Source: an uncultured Mediterraneibacter sp. (GTDB taxonomy: Bacteria > Bacillota > Clostridia > Lachnospirales > Lachnospiraceae). Taken from it: a stretch of DNA of 64,000 nucleotides. Location of the stretch: contig CALWLJ010000010.1 in NCBI GenBank assembly GCA_944381495.1, positions 61,242-125,241 of the forward strand, written 5' to 3'. Shown in pieces: positions 1-9,978 of this stretch; within the stretch, counting starts at the first letter, position 1; every line of letters starts with the position of its first letter. A program made the translations under genes and the position numbers. The notes below the pieces were generated by a model. It was given only the letters and a program-made list of their open reading frames with translations. It ran no database searches and was not told where the DNA came from.

Positions 1-132
<132 letters not shown>

Positions 133-162
133 TTATGCTAAATTTAGTTAATACCTGTTTCC

Positions 163-340
163 ATGTTCGGCTCGCTAAGCTCGATAAGACCTCGCCAACC
201 TCCCCGAACGACTTTCGCACTAGATTCGAAAGTACCTCATCAAGTGCTGCCTGGATGTTCGGCTCGCTAGGCTCGATAAGACCTCGCCAACCTCCCCGAA
301 CGACTTTCGCACTAGATTCGAAAATACCTCATCAAGTGCT
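163..340. repeat. Tandem 92-bp direct repeat between grpE and dnaK
   Basis: Two 86-bp copies (163-248 and 255-340) differ at only two positions and are separated by six bases, a period of 92 bp. Each copy carries internal inverted repeats, including GTTCGG with CCGAAC and, read on the minus strand, GCACTTGAT with ATCTAGTGC, so the grpE-dnaK transcript could form two similar stem-loops. The second copy ends five bases before the grpE stop codon. No protein reading fits. It could be a dispersed intergenic element or an RNA-processing or stability site; which of these is not known. Confidence 0.85.
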
Positions 341-345
341 CAATG

Positions 346-1056
346 TCAGTTTGCTACTTTTACCATGCTGTGTCTTACGACGCTGTCACGGTATGTGTAG
401 CCTTTCTGGAATTCCTCGGCGATGATGTTCTCGCCAAGTTCCTCGTCCTCCACATGCATCACTGCATTATGGAAATCTGGATCGAACTCCTTGCCAACAG
501 CCTCGATCGGCTTGACTCCAATGGAATCTAACGTAGTCATCAGCTGTTTGTAAATCTTTTCCATCCCTTCTGCGAAAGGTGTGGATTTCTCATCCTCCGG
601 CATGGACGCAAGTCCGCGTTCAAAGTTATCAACTACCGGAAGGATCTTTTCTATGATATCTTTCGCGCCTATCTCGTACATCTGGGACTTCTCCTTTTCC
701 GTACGCTTGCGGAAGTTATCAAACTCTGCCATCTGGCGGGTGAGCCGATCGGTCAGTTCATCGATCTTCTCATCTTTTTTATCCTTTTTATTCTTTTTTC
801 CGAAGAATTTCTTCTTCTCGCCTTTGGCATCTTCCTTATTCTCAGCTTCCTCCGTCTTCTGTCCGGAAGCATCGTCACTCTCCTGAGCCTCTGCCGTTTC
901 TTCGGCCGCATCCTGCGCATCTGTGTTGTCTGCGCTCTCCGCGTTTTCTTCCGTCTTTCCGGAAGCCTGCTCTGTCTGAGCTTTCTCAGCCGCTTTAGCC
1001 TTAGCCTCTTCCACGGCCTCTTTTACCATATCTTCCTTACTCATATTCTCTGTCAC
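346..1056 (-). CDS. grpE: Nucleotide exchange factor GrpE
   Basis: GrpE releases ADP from DnaK and resets the chaperone cycle. The first 100 residues or so are a low-complexity acidic and lysine-rich extension (Glu, Ala, Asp, Lys), longer than in many GrpE proteins. After it come the coiled-coil region with the FDNFRKRTEKE segment typical of the family and the C-terminal beta domain ending around YRDSVVRHSMVKV. The start is GTG, supported by an AGGAAGGTGG site seven bases upstream; a later in-frame ATG (MSKED, at 1044) lacks such a site. It follows hrcA by 15 bp, so translation is probably coupled. Confidence 0.95.
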   Translation of the reverse strand: MTENMSKEDMVKEAVEEAKAKAAEKAQTEQASGKTEENAESADNTDAQDAAEETAEAQESDDASGQKTEEAENKEDAKGEKKKFFGKKNKKDKKDEKIDELTDRLTRQMAEFDNFRKRTEKEKSQMYEIGAKDIIEKILPVVDNFERGLASMPEDEKSTPFAEGMEKIYKQLMTTLDSIGVKPIEAVGKEFDPDFHNAVMHVEDEELGENIIAEEFQKGYTYRDSVVRHSMVKVAN

Positions 1057-1071
1057 CAGCTTTCCACCTTC

Positions 1072-2121
1072 CTATTCTTTGGGATCTTTATTATAAATCG
1101 CATCCAACTCATTCTGAAGAGTCTTCAGCGTCTTCATGACATGTTCATAATCCATCCGTTTCGGACCGATGATACCGATCGTTCCCTTCATGCCCTCACC
1201 CAGTTCGTAAGTAGCTGTCACGACACTGCAGTCCTTCATGGTCTTCACAGGCGCCTCATCTCCAATATACACCTGGATGCCATGGCTGTCTTCACTTGCC
1301 AGTGTCTCTGTGACAAGATCAGCAAGCTGCTGCTTTTCTTCAAATGCACTGATGATCTCCTGGGCGCTCTGCTTGTCGCTCAGCTCCGGATATTTAAAAA
1401 TATTCGTCGCACCGCTTGTATAGATCTGCATGTCATCTTCCACATGTATGATCTCAGCAACCGCATCAAGCACATGCCCTACCACCTGGCTGTGTATCCC
1501 GGCCTGTTCTTTCAGGCGGGCGATCAGTCCGAGTGTGATCTGATCAATAGACATACCGTTCAGTGTAGTATTGAGAAGCATATTCAGCTTCAGCAGCGTC
1601 TCATTGCTTAGTGTTTCACCAACTTCGATTATTTTATTCTTGATCACATTGCCGCCGAGAACGATGACCGCTACAATCTGCTCCTCATCCACCTGAGACA
1701 GCTGAATGAACTTCAGTGTATTGCGGTTGTTGATCGGGGAAGATACCATCGTGGCATAATTGGTATTTGCAGCCAGGACCTTTGCAGCCTGCTTCAGGAC
1801 CTGTTCCACTTTATCTGTCTTCTCCAGAAGCCCGTTCTCACGTTCCGTGATTTCCTGCTCCTTCTCCTCCATCAGCATATCAACATAGAGCCGATACCCT
1901 TTGTCAGAAGGAATCCGTCCCGCCGATGTGTGGGGCTGAAAAATATATCCCAGATCCTCCAGATCCGCCATCTCGTTGCGGATCGTCGCGGAACTCAGGT
2001 TCAGATCCGTGTACTTCGTAAGGGTACGGGATCCGACCGGTTCTCCCGTCTCAAGGTAGTTCTGTATGATAGCCTTTAATATGATAAGCTTTCTCTCGCT
2101 TAACGTATTATCTGCCGCCAC
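1072..2121 (-). CDS. hrcA: Heat-inducible transcription repressor HrcA
   Basis: HrcA represses class I heat-shock genes by binding the CIRCE operator, with GroEL as folding partner in known systems. The N-terminal winged helix is visible (SERKLIILKAII, then SATIRNEMADLEDLGY), followed by the SAGRIPSDKGYRLYVD motif and a GAF-like central domain. At 349 residues it has the usual length. The start is GTG with a GGGAGG site eight bases upstream. It is the first gene of the operon, behind its own CIRCE-controlled promoter, so it regulates itself. Confidence 0.96.
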   Translation of the reverse strand: MAADNTLSERKLIILKAIIQNYLETGEPVGSRTLTKYTDLNLSSATIRNEMADLEDLGYIFQPHTSAGRIPSDKGYRLYVDMLMEEKEQEITERENGLLEKTDKVEQVLKQAAKVLAANTNYATMVSSPINNRNTLKFIQLSQVDEEQIVAVIVLGGNVIKNKIIEVGETLSNETLLKLNMLLNTTLNGMSIDQITLGLIARLKEQAGIHSQVVGHVLDAVAEIIHVEDDMQIYTSGATNIFKYPELSDKQSAQEIISAFEEKQQLADLVTETLASEDSHGIQVYIGDEAPVKTMKDCSVVTATYELGEGMKGTIGIIGPKRMDYEHVMKTLKTLQNELDAIYNKDPKE

Positions 2122-2208
2122 GTCACTGCCTCCCTTCTTCTGTCTGATCTGAATTGTGATACGTTGGTTCCATTCCGGAAGGAATCCTGTCAGGATCTTT
2201 TTGTTTTA

Positions 2209-2235
2209 TTAGCACTCTTTTCATCTGAGTGCTAA
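2209..2235. promoter_or_regulatory. CIRCE operator
   Basis: A perfect CIRCE element: TTAGCACTC, nine bases, GAGTGCTAA. This is the classic HrcA binding site. It lies just downstream of the hrcA promoter -10 box on the minus strand, where bound HrcA would block transcription of hrcA-grpE-dnaK. Confidence 0.97.
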
Positions 2236-2250
2236 CACCTTCCGTATATT

Positions 2251-2279
2251 AAGATAGCACCCCGTTTTCGGTTTGTCAA
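2251..2279 (-). promoter_or_regulatory. Sigma-A type promoter of the hrcA operon
   Basis: On the minus strand a perfect -35 TTGACA (2274-2279) is followed after exactly 17 bases by -10 TATCTT (2251-2256). CIRCE begins 15 bases downstream. Transcription would start near 2244, about 120 bases before hrcA. Confidence 0.85.
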
Positions 2280-2340
2280 CACTGTTTATGGATTTTTTAT
2301 GAGAAATATCTGAACAAAATTCCGAGAATCAAAGCCCTCC

Positions 2341-3606
2341 TCAAAACATAAACTCAACGAAAACCATATTGCTTACATCGGTTCCTCGCTCTGTGAGGAG
2401 GATCCTGTCGTCTTTCAGAAAGAGCAGCCCTTCTTTTTCCAGTTTTTTCAGCTGGGAGCCATATATTTCATTGATATCACTGTGGAAGGCGTCAGAAAAG
2501 TCTGTGCGGGATATGCCGTCTGTTTTACGGAGGCCAAGGAACATGAACTCTTCCATGCAGTCTTGAAGGGAGAGTTCTTCCACATCTTCATATATATCTT
2601 TATCTATATTTTTATCTATATTTTTATCTATATCTGTATCGGATCGTTCCGTGCGGAATGCTTTCATATATTTATCCATATCCGCAGTATTGTGAAATCT
2701 CCGGTTGTTTACAAGGGACGAAGCTCCAAGGCCAAGGCCGAGATATTCCTTTCTGTCCCAGTAGCCCAGATTGTGCCTGCACTCATAGCCCGGCCTGGCG
2801 TAATTGGATATTTCATATTGATGATAGCCCCGTTCTTCCAGAAAGCTTTTCGTTCTCTTATAGATCCAGCGTTCTTCATCTTCATTCGGAAGGGGCGGCC
2901 AGGCCTCCGTCTGCTTTCTTTTCAGAAGACCGGAGCTTTCCTCGTTCTCCTTCTGCCCGTATCTGTCGTAAAATGGAGTTCCTTCCTCCACGATCAGGCT
3001 GTAGGCGGAGATATGCTGCGGCTCCAGGTCTGCGGTCTTTGCCAGAGTTGTCTCCCAGCTCTGTAACGTCTGGCCGGGTATGGCGGAGATCAGATCGATA
3101 TTGATATTCTGAAATCCGGCTCTTCTGGCCTGTTCGTACGTTTCCAGGAAATCCTTATAAGTATGAATCCGCCCCAGCAGACGAAGTTCCCGGTCATCCG
3201 CAGACTGCAGGCCGATGCTCAGTCGATTGATCCCGGCTTTTTTCCAGGCCGCCAGCTTCTCCACCGTGACTGTCCCCGGATTGACTTCCATAGTGATTTC
3301 CGCGTTGTCCCGGATCCGGAAACTTTCATAAAGAGAGGCAAAAATCCGGGCGGTGTCATCCCCGTCCAGAATCGATGGAGTTCCCCCGCCCACAAAAACC
3401 GTGCTCACACGATATTCTTTATACTCTTCTTTCTTTCCTCTTATCTCCGCCGCCAGCGCCCGGACATAGGCCTTTCTGGTCTCTTCGTCCGCCGGGGCAG
3501 AGAGGAAGTCGCAGTATGCGCATTTTCTCGCACAGAACGGGATATGCACATACAGCTCCAAATCTCTATCCCTCATTACAGTCTCCTGCATCTTCTCAGT
3601 CATCAT
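2341..3606 (-). CDS. hemW: Radical SAM heme chaperone HemW (coproporphyrinogen III oxidase-like)
   Basis: HemW-family proteins carry a radical SAM iron-sulfur cluster and bind heme; many were annotated as oxygen-independent coproporphyrinogen oxidases. The CxxxCxxC cluster motif is at C25, C29 and C32, preceded by YVHIPFC, and the GGGTPS and [12 protein letters not shown] segments are present. The reading frame overlaps the lepA stop by 11 bp, so the two are coupled. There are two insertions: an acidic stretch near residue 225 and a low-complexity Asp/Ile/Lys/Asn stretch near residue 330, the latter encoded by a 12-bp microsatellite. Two adjacent ATG codons could start the protein. Confidence 0.9.
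   Translation of the reverse strand: MMTEKMQETVMRDRDLELYVHIPFCARKCAYCDFLSAPADEETRKAYVRALAAEIRGKKEEYKEYRVSTVFVGGGTPSILDGDDTARIFASLYESFRIRDNAEITMEVNPGTVTVEKLAAWKKAGINRLSIGLQSADDRELRLLGRIHTYKDFLETYEQARRAGFQNINIDLISAIPGQTLQSWETTLAKTADLEPQHISAYSLIVEEGTPFYDRYGQKENEESSGLLKRKQTEAWPPLPNEDEERWIYKRTKSFLEERGYHQYEISNYARPGYECRHNLGYWDRKEYLGLGLGASSLVNNRRFHNTADMDKYMKAFRTERSDTDIDKNIDKNIDKDIYEDVEELSLQDCMEEFMFLGLRKTDGISRTDFSDAFHSDINEIYGSQLKKLEKEGLLFLKDDRILLTERGTDVSNMVFVEFMF
2601..2636. repeat. 12-bp microsatellite inside hemW
   Basis: Three consecutive 12-bp units (TATCTATATTTT on the + strand, the third imperfect) encode a repeating Asn-Ile-Asp-Lys run in HemW. Flanking AT-rich sequence extends the low-complexity zone. 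The unit is a multiple of three, so gain or loss of a copy would keep the frame. Confidence 0.8.
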
Positions 3607-5410
3607 CCAGCTTCAGCACACTCATAAACGCCTTCTGAGGTATCTCTACATTTCCCACCTGGCGCATGCGCTTCTTTCCTTCCTTCTGTTTTTCAAGCAG
3701 TTTCTTCTTACGGGAAATATCACCGCCATAACATTTCGCAAGTACATCTTTTCTCATAGCCTTTACCGTTTCACGGGCAATGATCTTGCTTCCGATAGCT
3801 GCCTGAATCGGGATCTCAAACAGCTGTCTCGGTATCTCGGCTTTCAGCTTCTCACACATCTTCCTGCCCCGTTCATAGGCGCTTCCTTCAAAGACAATGA
3901 AGGAAAGAGCGTCCACTTCTTCCTTGTTGATCAGAATATCCAGCTTCACCAGTTCAGACCTCTGATATCCAAGCATCTCATAGTCAAAAGACGCATACCC
4001 TCTGGAACGGGATTTCAGAGCATCAAAGAAGTCATAAATGATTTCATTGAGGGGCAGATGATAGTGAAGTACCGCCCGCTTCTCTTCGATATATTCCATT
4101 CCCTGGTAAATGCCTCTTCGCTCCTGGCACAGATCCATGATAGCCCCGATATACTCGGATGTGACCATGATCTCAGCCTTTACCATCGGTTCTTCCATAT
4201 ATTCGATTTCTGACGGATCCGGCATGTTTGTCGGATTAGTCAGATCCATGATCTCTCCGTTCGTTTTGTGTACCTTATAAATAACACTGGGTGCGGTAGT
4301 AACCAGATCCAGGCCATATTCCCTCTCCAGTCTTTCCTGGATGATTTCCAGATGAAGCAGCCCAAGGAATCCGCAGCGAAATCCGAATCCCAGCGCAGCT
4401 GATGTCTCTGGTTCAAACTGAAGAGCCGCGTCATTGAGCTGCAGCTTTTCCAGAGCATCCCTCAGATCCGGATACTTTGCCCCGTCAGACGGATACATAC
4501 CACAGTAAACCATGGGATTAACCTTCTTGTATCCCGGAAGAGGCTCATCACAGGGGCGCTCTGCATTGGTGATCGTATCGCCCACTCGTGTCTCATGTAC
4601 ATTCTTCAGACTGGCAGTGATATAACCAACCATACCAGCGCTCAGCTCATCACAGGGGATAAACTGTCCCGCGCCAAAGGTCCCCACCTCTACCACATCG
4701 GCCTGGGCTCCTGTAGCCATCATGAGCATGGGAGTTCCCTTTTTCACGGTTCCTTCCTTGATCCTGCAGAAGACAATAACCCCCTTATAAGAATCATAGA
4801 CAGAGTCAAAGATCAACGCTTTCAGAGGCGCTTCCGGATCTCCCTCTGGCGCTGGGATCTTCTTTACGATCTGTTCCAGCACTTCGTGTACGTTCTGCCC
4901 GGTCTTAGCCGAAATCAAAGGAGCATCCTCCGCGTCAATGCCGATTACATCCTCGATTTCCTCCTTTACACGCTCGGGATCCGCACTGGGCAGGTCAATC
5001 TTATTGATGACCGGCATCACATCCAGGTCGTGATCCAGAGCCAGATAAACATTTGCCAGAGTCTGCGCTTCCACGCCCTGTGCAGCGTCTACCACCAGAA
5101 TGGCTCCATCGCAGGCAGCCAGACTCCGGGAAACTTCATAGTTAAAGTCCACATGACCGGGTGTATCGATCAGGTTGAACATATACTCCTCTCCGTCATC
5201 CGCCTTATATATAGTACGCACAGCCTGAGCCTTAATCGTAATTCCTCTCTCCCGCTCCAGATCCATATTGTCCAGGACCTGGGACTGCATCTCTCTGCTG
5301 GTCAGAAGACCGGTCATCTCAATGATACGGTCCGCCAGAGTGGATTTTCCGTGATCGATATGGGCAATAATACAAAAATTTCTGATTTTTTTCTGATCTA
5401 TAACTGACAA
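3596..5410 (-). CDS. lepA: Translation elongation factor 4 (LepA), GTPase
   Basis: LepA is a ribosome-associated translational GTPase. The G1 loop [10 protein letters not shown]3 DTPGH and G4 NKID are visible, followed by EF-Tu-like domain 2, the EF-G domains III and V, and the LepA-specific C-terminal domain with the conserved [19 protein letters not shown] stretch. I chose the TTG at 5408-5410 because it has a GGAGG site seven bases upstream and gives an N-terminus ([11 protein letters not shown]) like other LepA proteins. An in-frame ATG at 5429-5431 adds seven residues but has no ribosome binding site. It overlaps hemW downstream. Confidence 0.95.
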   Translation of the reverse strand: MSVIDQKKIRNFCIIAHIDHGKSTLADRIIEMTGLLTSREMQSQVLDNMDLERERGITIKAQAVRTIYKADDGEEYMFNLIDTPGHVDFNYEVSRSLAACDGAILVVDAAQGVEAQTLANVYLALDHDLDVMPVINKIDLPSADPERVKEEIEDVIGIDAEDAPLISAKTGQNVHEVLEQIVKKIPAPEGDPEAPLKALIFDSVYDSYKGVIVFCRIKEGTVKKGTPMLMMATGAQADVVEVGTFGAGQFIPCDELSAGMVGYITASLKNVHETRVGDTITNAERPCDEPLPGYKKVNPMVYCGMYPSDGAKYPDLRDALEKLQLNDAALQFEPETSAALGFGFRCGFLGLLHLEIIQERLEREYGLDLVTTAPSVIYKVHKTNGEIMDLTNPTNMPDPSEIEYMEEPMVKAEIMVTSEYIGAIMDLCQERRGIYQGMEYIEEKRAVLHYHLPLNEIIYDFFDALKSRSRGYASFDYEMLGYQRSELVKLDILINKEEVDALSFIVFEGSAYERGRKMCEKLKAEIPRQLFEIPIQAAIGSKIIARETVKAMRKDVLAKCYGGDISRKKKLLEKQKEGKKRMRQVGNVEIPQKAFMSVLKLDDD

Positions 5411-5453
5411 TTTAATTCCTCCAATACTCATATCCGTATCAGCCCGCGCATAG

Positions 5454-6452
5454 TCAGCGGGGATCTGAACTGTCGCCTGAATGTTTTACAATAAAAAGCT
5501 CTACTGCGAGATGATCGGTCAGAAGCCCGGTCTTAACCCTCTGCTCCGTATCTGCTCCGTCTTCCATGACTCCTCTAAGCTGCCCCATGCGGAATCGTTT
5601 AGCCTGCTCCATGTACTTTCCCGCCGCAAAAGGATGTAGTCCCGCTTTCGATGCAATATCCTTTCTGCCGTACCCCTGAGCTGCAAGAGCTTTCACCTGA
5701 AACAGCATCCGGTACTGCCGGATCATAAGGAACAAAATCCTCATGGGCGGCTCTTTCAGCGCCAGCAGCTCGTAATAAAGATCCAGCGCTTTCCGGCGGT
5801 TTCCGTCCGCAACCGCATTCACCATATCAAAGATATGGTTGCTGATCTGCGTCACGCAAACAGCGTCTATATCATCCCGGGTAATCCGCTCCCGGTCCAG
5901 TGCATAGCATACTACTTTTTCCAGTTCCCTCTGGATATTCTCCATATCCGTCCCCACTTTTTCCAGAAAGTAGCGGATATCTGTTTCTGACATCTGCTTC
6001 TGCTCCTGACGAAGCAAAGAAGCAACCCACCGCTTCAATGTAGTCTCATCCTGGGTAGTCAGCTCCACAATATGTCCTTTTGACTTAACTGCTTTATAAA
6101 GTTTGCTCCGTTTGTCAATTTCACTTTCAATAAAAATAAAAAAAGTGGTATCCGGCATATCCTTGATATAGTCCGCCAGCTCTGCTCCTCCTGCACCTTT
6201 GAAAAAACCGGTGTTTTCAAACAAGATCAGCCTCCGCTCTGCAAAAAAGGGCAGTGTCTCAGCCAGATCGATAACCTCTTTGACATCCGTGTTTTTTCCC
6301 TCGTAATAAGCATAGTTCATGGTGTCTCCCTCAGGGAGCATTGCCTTGATAAAACGCTGTTTATACTGTTTTTTCAGATATCCTTCCTCTCCGTACAAGA
6401 GATAGACCTGTTTAAAATTACCTGTCTTTAAATCTTCATTCAAGCTTTTCAT
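5454..6452 (-). CDS. holA: DNA polymerase III subunit delta
   Basis: The delta subunit opens the sliding clamp as part of the clamp loader. The protein begins [20 protein letters not shown], reads as the family's N-terminal AAA+ fold ([10 protein letters not shown]), and ends with the helical collar domain including [12 protein letters not shown]-like residues. The frame is open upstream to an ATG at 6515 that overlaps the comEC stop as ATGA; I prefer 6452 because the extra 21 residues do not resemble HolA proteins. The order comEC-holA-lepA is common in Bacillota, where rpsT often lies between holA and lepA; no rpsT is seen here. Confidence 0.9.
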   Translation of the reverse strand: MKSLNEDLKTGNFKQVYLLYGEEGYLKKQYKQRFIKAMLPEGDTMNYAYYEGKNTDVKEVIDLAETLPFFAERRLILFENTGFFKGAGGAELADYIKDMPDTTFFIFIESEIDKRSKLYKAVKSKGHIVELTTQDETTLKRWVASLLRQEQKQMSETDIRYFLEKVGTDMENIQRELEKVVCYALDRERITRDDIDAVCVTQISNHIFDMVNAVADGNRRKALDLYYELLALKEPPMRILFLMIRQYRMLFQVKALAAQGYGRKDIASKAGLHPFAAGKYMEQAKRFRMGQLRGVMEDGADTEQRVKTGLLTDHLAVELFIVKHSGDSSDPR

Positions 6453-6511
6453 AACTCTTGTATTATATAGGAAAGGCACCCCTTTTGACAAGAGCATGGA
6501 TAAACAGTTTT

Positions 6512-9025
6512 TCATCTGGCGCTCAAAAAGCCTGTGATCTCCACTTTCTTCCCGTCACTTTCCACCGTAATGGTTCCATGATCCTGAGTAGAGTATACAT
6601 TGCATCCGGATCCTTCCAGTCTTTCCATCGTCTCTCTGTGAGGGTGGCCATAGCGGTTGTCCACTCCTGCGGAGATAATAGCGGCGGATGGCTGTACCAT
6701 GCGTAGGAATTCATCTGAACTGGAGTTTTTCGATCCGTGGTGTGCTACCTTGAGGATTTCCATTCTTTCCAGACTGCCGCTCCTGATCAGAGATTTTTCT
6801 CCTTCGCCTTCCACATCGCCGGTTAAAAGCATGTCAAATTGTCCAAAGCTCAGGGCAAGCACAAGAGAAGCCTGGTTACCCGATTCTATTCCTTTCCCGG
6901 TCTCCGGTGCCAGACAGGTGACTGCCATCTCCCCATCCGTTTTTCCGCCTGATTCCGCTTTCCTATTCTGTTCGTTTTCTCCTCCTTTTTGGCTCTTTCT
7001 ATCTGTAAGCCGCTGTCCTGCATCCATGACTACGGTCCGCGTGCCATTCCTGCGGGCGGTCTCCATCAGGTTTAGAAGCTTCTCATCCAAATATTCTTCC
7101 GGAGGGAAGACCAAATTCAAGATCCGCACACCCAGAGTCTGATTCTCCAGCAGTTCTGTAATACCGGAAATATGATCTTCATCCCCATGAGTGACAAACA
7201 CGTAGGAAAGGAGGTCCACCCCGTTGGCAAGAAGATACGGTTCAATCCGGTAGGTTCCGGCCGAGGATACATCACTGCTGCCGCCATCTACCATCCAGCT
7301 TTCTCCGGACGGCCCCCGGATCACAATGCAGTCGCCCTGTCCTACGTCCAGCACCCCAACTGTAACCTTTCCAACATTCCAATGCTCCATTCTGCACGCC
7401 AGAACCATTACGGCCGCAAACAGAAGCAGCATAACTCCTGGAATCCTGACCTGCCGTCTCAATTTCCTTGCCTGCTTCTCTTCTAATGATTTATCTATGC
7501 TTTTTCTATATAAAATGCCGGAAATATTTTTCAGTTCCTGAATTTTTCTCAGTTCCAGCAGTTCCTCGATCCGTTCCTTCTTCCCAAGGAGGATCAGAAA
7601 AGAGAGTGTTCCCGCAGCAATGCCTGCATAGTATAATGCAATCCAAAGAGAGCCGGGCCTTCCTGTTACAATCCTGCTGCCCGGCAGACTCCCCGCCGCA
7701 CTGCAGGCCCGGTCATAAAAACGAAGGATCAGGACTGCTCCCTGTAGAACCAAACCTCCTACCGGTCCCGGAAAGAATATCAGTGCAGAGCCGGCAAGTC
7801 CCGATCCCATGGCAAACGGCATGACCGGTATAACAAGCAGGTTCAGTATCACAGACCAGGGAGGAAGTTCATAGTAAAAATACAACAGAGGGCCCATTAA
7901 GAACAGATTCACTGCAATACTGGAAGCCAGCCCCTCCAGAGCCCCCAACAGAAAACGCCGGATGCAGGACTTCGCCTTCCAACTCAGTCCCTTTTTTCTT
8001 CCTGACAGCATCCGTTTTTCCTTTCTTTCCAGATCTCTGTTCCGTCTTCTGAATCTTCCACATCCCAGCATCTCATCCATCACCGGATTCAACGCTATGA
8101 TGCCGAACAGCGCCCCAAAAGAAAGCTGAAATCCCGCATCCTGAAGATACAGCGGCTGTTGTGCACACAACAGCGCCGCTGACAGTGCGAGACTGGTTGG
8201 AAGATCATAGTCCCGTCCAGTTATATCTGCTCCCACCCGGATAAGAAACATAATCAAAGCTCTAAGAGCAGAAACACCTGCACCGATCATCATCGTATAC
8301 AGCACAAGGATCATTCCTCCTGCAATTCCCGCCGGTAAAAAAGGAAGCCCGACCTTTCTTAGCAGACTGTAGATTCCCATGCCGATAAAAGACATATGCA
8401 GGCCGGAAATGGCAAGAATATGGCTGATTCCGTTTTTCTGATATATTTTTTTCATCTCCGGATCCAGACCGCTTTTTTCTCCCAGAAGAACAGCACTCAT
8501 AGTATTGCCGTAATATTCTCCCATATAAAAGACCAGTTTTTCCTTCCACGCTCTCCGCAGTCTGGAAAGGAACTCTCCCAGAATGTCCGTCTCCTTTGAT
8601 TCTATTTGGATGCTTTCCGCCCAGACAAGCACATAAAGTCCCTGGCTCCTGTAATAAGACTTCTGATCAAAATTTCCCGGATTTCTGGCTTCTTCAAATG
8701 GAGAAGCCTCGCCGGCAACACTGACAATATTTCCAATTTTTATTATTTCTTTCAGCTGTTCCGGTCTGATATAGACCATCAGATTTTCTTCTCTGACACT
8801 ACGTTTTGCAACAGAAACGATGCAGTCCTCGAGGCGGACTGCCTTGACTTCTTTTTTCTCCTCAACTCTGACCACTCTTCCTGACAAGGAAACGGCAGAG
8901 TCAATGGAAACCGCCTGTTCGAGAGGGGAAGGATTCAACTCTTCCGCGTATCCGAACAGGCATACTCTCATTGTCTGTGCGACAAGAAACAACACACATA
9001 TGGTACATAAAGGTCGTCTGGTCAT
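6512..9025 (-). CDS. comEC: DNA internalization-related competence protein ComEC/Rec2
   Basis: ComEC forms the inner-membrane channel for single-stranded DNA uptake. The order is a short N-terminal membrane segment, a DUF4131-like soluble region (about residues 30-150), the multi-pass Competence domain (about 170-500, with the HILAISGLHMSFIG motif), and a C-terminal metallo-beta-lactamase-like domain with VGQGDCIVI, THGDEDH and LLTGD (about 565-837). A basic linker of about 60 residues joins the last two. It overlaps the GerMN gene by four bases (ATGA). With the ComEA-like gene at 12.1 kb, competence parts are present, though whether this strain takes up DNA cannot be told. Confidence 0.93.
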   Translation of the reverse strand: MTRRPLCTICVLFLVAQTMRVCLFGYAEELNPSPLEQAVSIDSAVSLSGRVVRVEEKKEVKAVRLEDCIVSVAKRSVREENLMVYIRPEQLKEIIKIGNIVSVAGEASPFEEARNPGNFDQKSYYRSQGLYVLVWAESIQIESKETDILGEFLSRLRRAWKEKLVFYMGEYYGNTMSAVLLGEKSGLDPEMKKIYQKNGISHILAISGLHMSFIGMGIYSLLRKVGLPFLPAGIAGGMILVLYTMMIGAGVSALRALIMFLIRVGADITGRDYDLPTSLALSAALLCAQQPLYLQDAGFQLSFGALFGIIALNPVMDEMLGCGRFRRRNRDLERKEKRMLSGRKKGLSWKAKSCIRRFLLGALEGLASSIAVNLFLMGPLLYFYYELPPWSVILNLLVIPVMPFAMGSGLAGSALIFFPGPVGGLVLQGAVLILRFYDRACSAAGSLPGSRIVTGRPGSLWIALYYAGIAAGTLSFLILLGKKERIEELLELRKIQELKNISGILYRKSIDKSLEEKQARKLRRQVRIPGVMLLLFAAVMVLACRMEHWNVGKVTVGVLDVGQGDCIVIRGPSGESWMVDGGSSDVSSAGTYRIEPYLLANGVDLLSYVFVTHGDEDHISGITELLENQTLGVRILNLVFPPEEYLDEKLLNLMETARRNGTRTVVMDAGQRLTDRKSQKGGENEQNRKAESGGKTDGEMAVTCLAPETGKGIESGNQASLVLALSFGQFDMLLTGDVEGEGEKSLIRSGSLERMEILKVAHHGSKNSSSDEFLRMVQPSAAIISAGVDNRYGHPHRETMERLEGSGCNVYSTQDHGTITVESDGKKVEITGFLSAR

Positions 9026-9975
9026 TCTTCATCTTCAGCTGCGACCCAATCCAAATTTTCCCGTAAGGGACGGGAGAGATCGACTACCCCCATATATACT
9101 GCACTCGTCTCTCCATTGATGGTAATCTGCACCATCTCTGCATCTGTCCCTTCTATAAGCGAATTAACAAGAGAATAAATCGTAACCTCCGGCAAGACAT
9201 CGTAGGTTCCTGTCAGAAATGTATCATCAAAATTAACATAACAGATCTTGTCTTTACTTGATACCCCAAGCAGGTTTGTCTGAGGATTGATCGTCGGAGA
9301 TGCCCCTGTCCCCACAGGACCCTGGAGCATTTTTTCCACGATCAGTTTTTCCTTCGATACATTACTGCTGTGTCTCACATCCACAGTCTGCTTCACCAGT
9401 TTATCACCCTTCTCATTGGCAAAATACAGGACAAGTGTATCTGTGTGATAGGAACTGGGGGAAGACACTGTATTTTCTACGAAATCATCTCCGTTCATCA
9501 GTCCGACCATATTGCCCGCTTCATCTTTCAGCGGCTCTCCTTCTATCGCAAACGAAACTGCATTGATCCCGTCAATACGTACAAGAGACTGGACTACCGC
9601 CGCCCGCATCAGCTTTTCCTCGATTCGGTCAACAGATAAATATTGACTGCTAAAATCCACATAAAGAATACTTCCCGACAGTTCGCAGGACTGCACTTCC
9701 ACATCATTTGGAATCGCCTGGGTATATTCAATCTCGGTTGACGGACTTTGCAGTTCAGCAAGGACTGCCTCGGCAGCCTCTTCCGTATCTCCCGACGGGA
9801 TGGTAAAGGAGACTTTTACAAGTCCGGTCCTGTCTGTATTCAGACATAGTATATAAGATTCTCCGCCTGCCACATCTGTCCGCTTACTGCAGGCACACAC
9901 AGAAAAGAGCAAACAGATCAACAGTATGGCTGCAAGAAAAATCCGGCGGATAGATGCTGTCAGTTTCTTATTCAT
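9022..9975 (-). CDS. GerMN domain lipoprotein
   Basis: A secreted lipoprotein of 317 residues. A basic N-terminus and hydrophobic stretch lead to a lipobox ending in VCAC near residue 29. Two GerMN-type repeats follow (about 45-170 and 185-300), each with an ILYVDFSSQYL- or ICYVNFDDTFL-like core. GerMN domains occur in the spore germination protein GerM and in lipoproteins encoded beside two-component systems. It lies four bases after the histidine kinase, so it probably acts with that sensor at the envelope, but its exact role is unknown. Confidence 0.88.
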   Translation of the reverse strand: MNKKLTASIRRIFLAAILLICLLFSVCACSKRTDVAGGESYILCLNTDRTGLVKVSFTIPSGDTEEAAEAVLAELQSPSTEIEYTQAIPNDVEVQSCELSGSILYVDFSSQYLSVDRIEEKLMRAAVVQSLVRIDGINAVSFAIEGEPLKDEAGNMVGLMNGDDFVENTVSSPSSYHTDTLVLYFANEKGDKLVKQTVDVRHSSNVSKEKLIVEKMLQGPVGTGASPTINPQTNLLGVSSKDKICYVNFDDTFLTGTYDVLPEVTIYSLVNSLIEGTDAEMVQITINGETSAVYMGVVDLSRPLRENLDWVAAEDEE

Positions 9976-9978
9976 TAT

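Noticed and set aside
6462-6491. Promoter TTGTCA-N18-TATAAT before holA
   Set aside because: Its start site would fall almost on the holA start codon, leaving no leader for a ribosome; it may be chance within the end of comEC.
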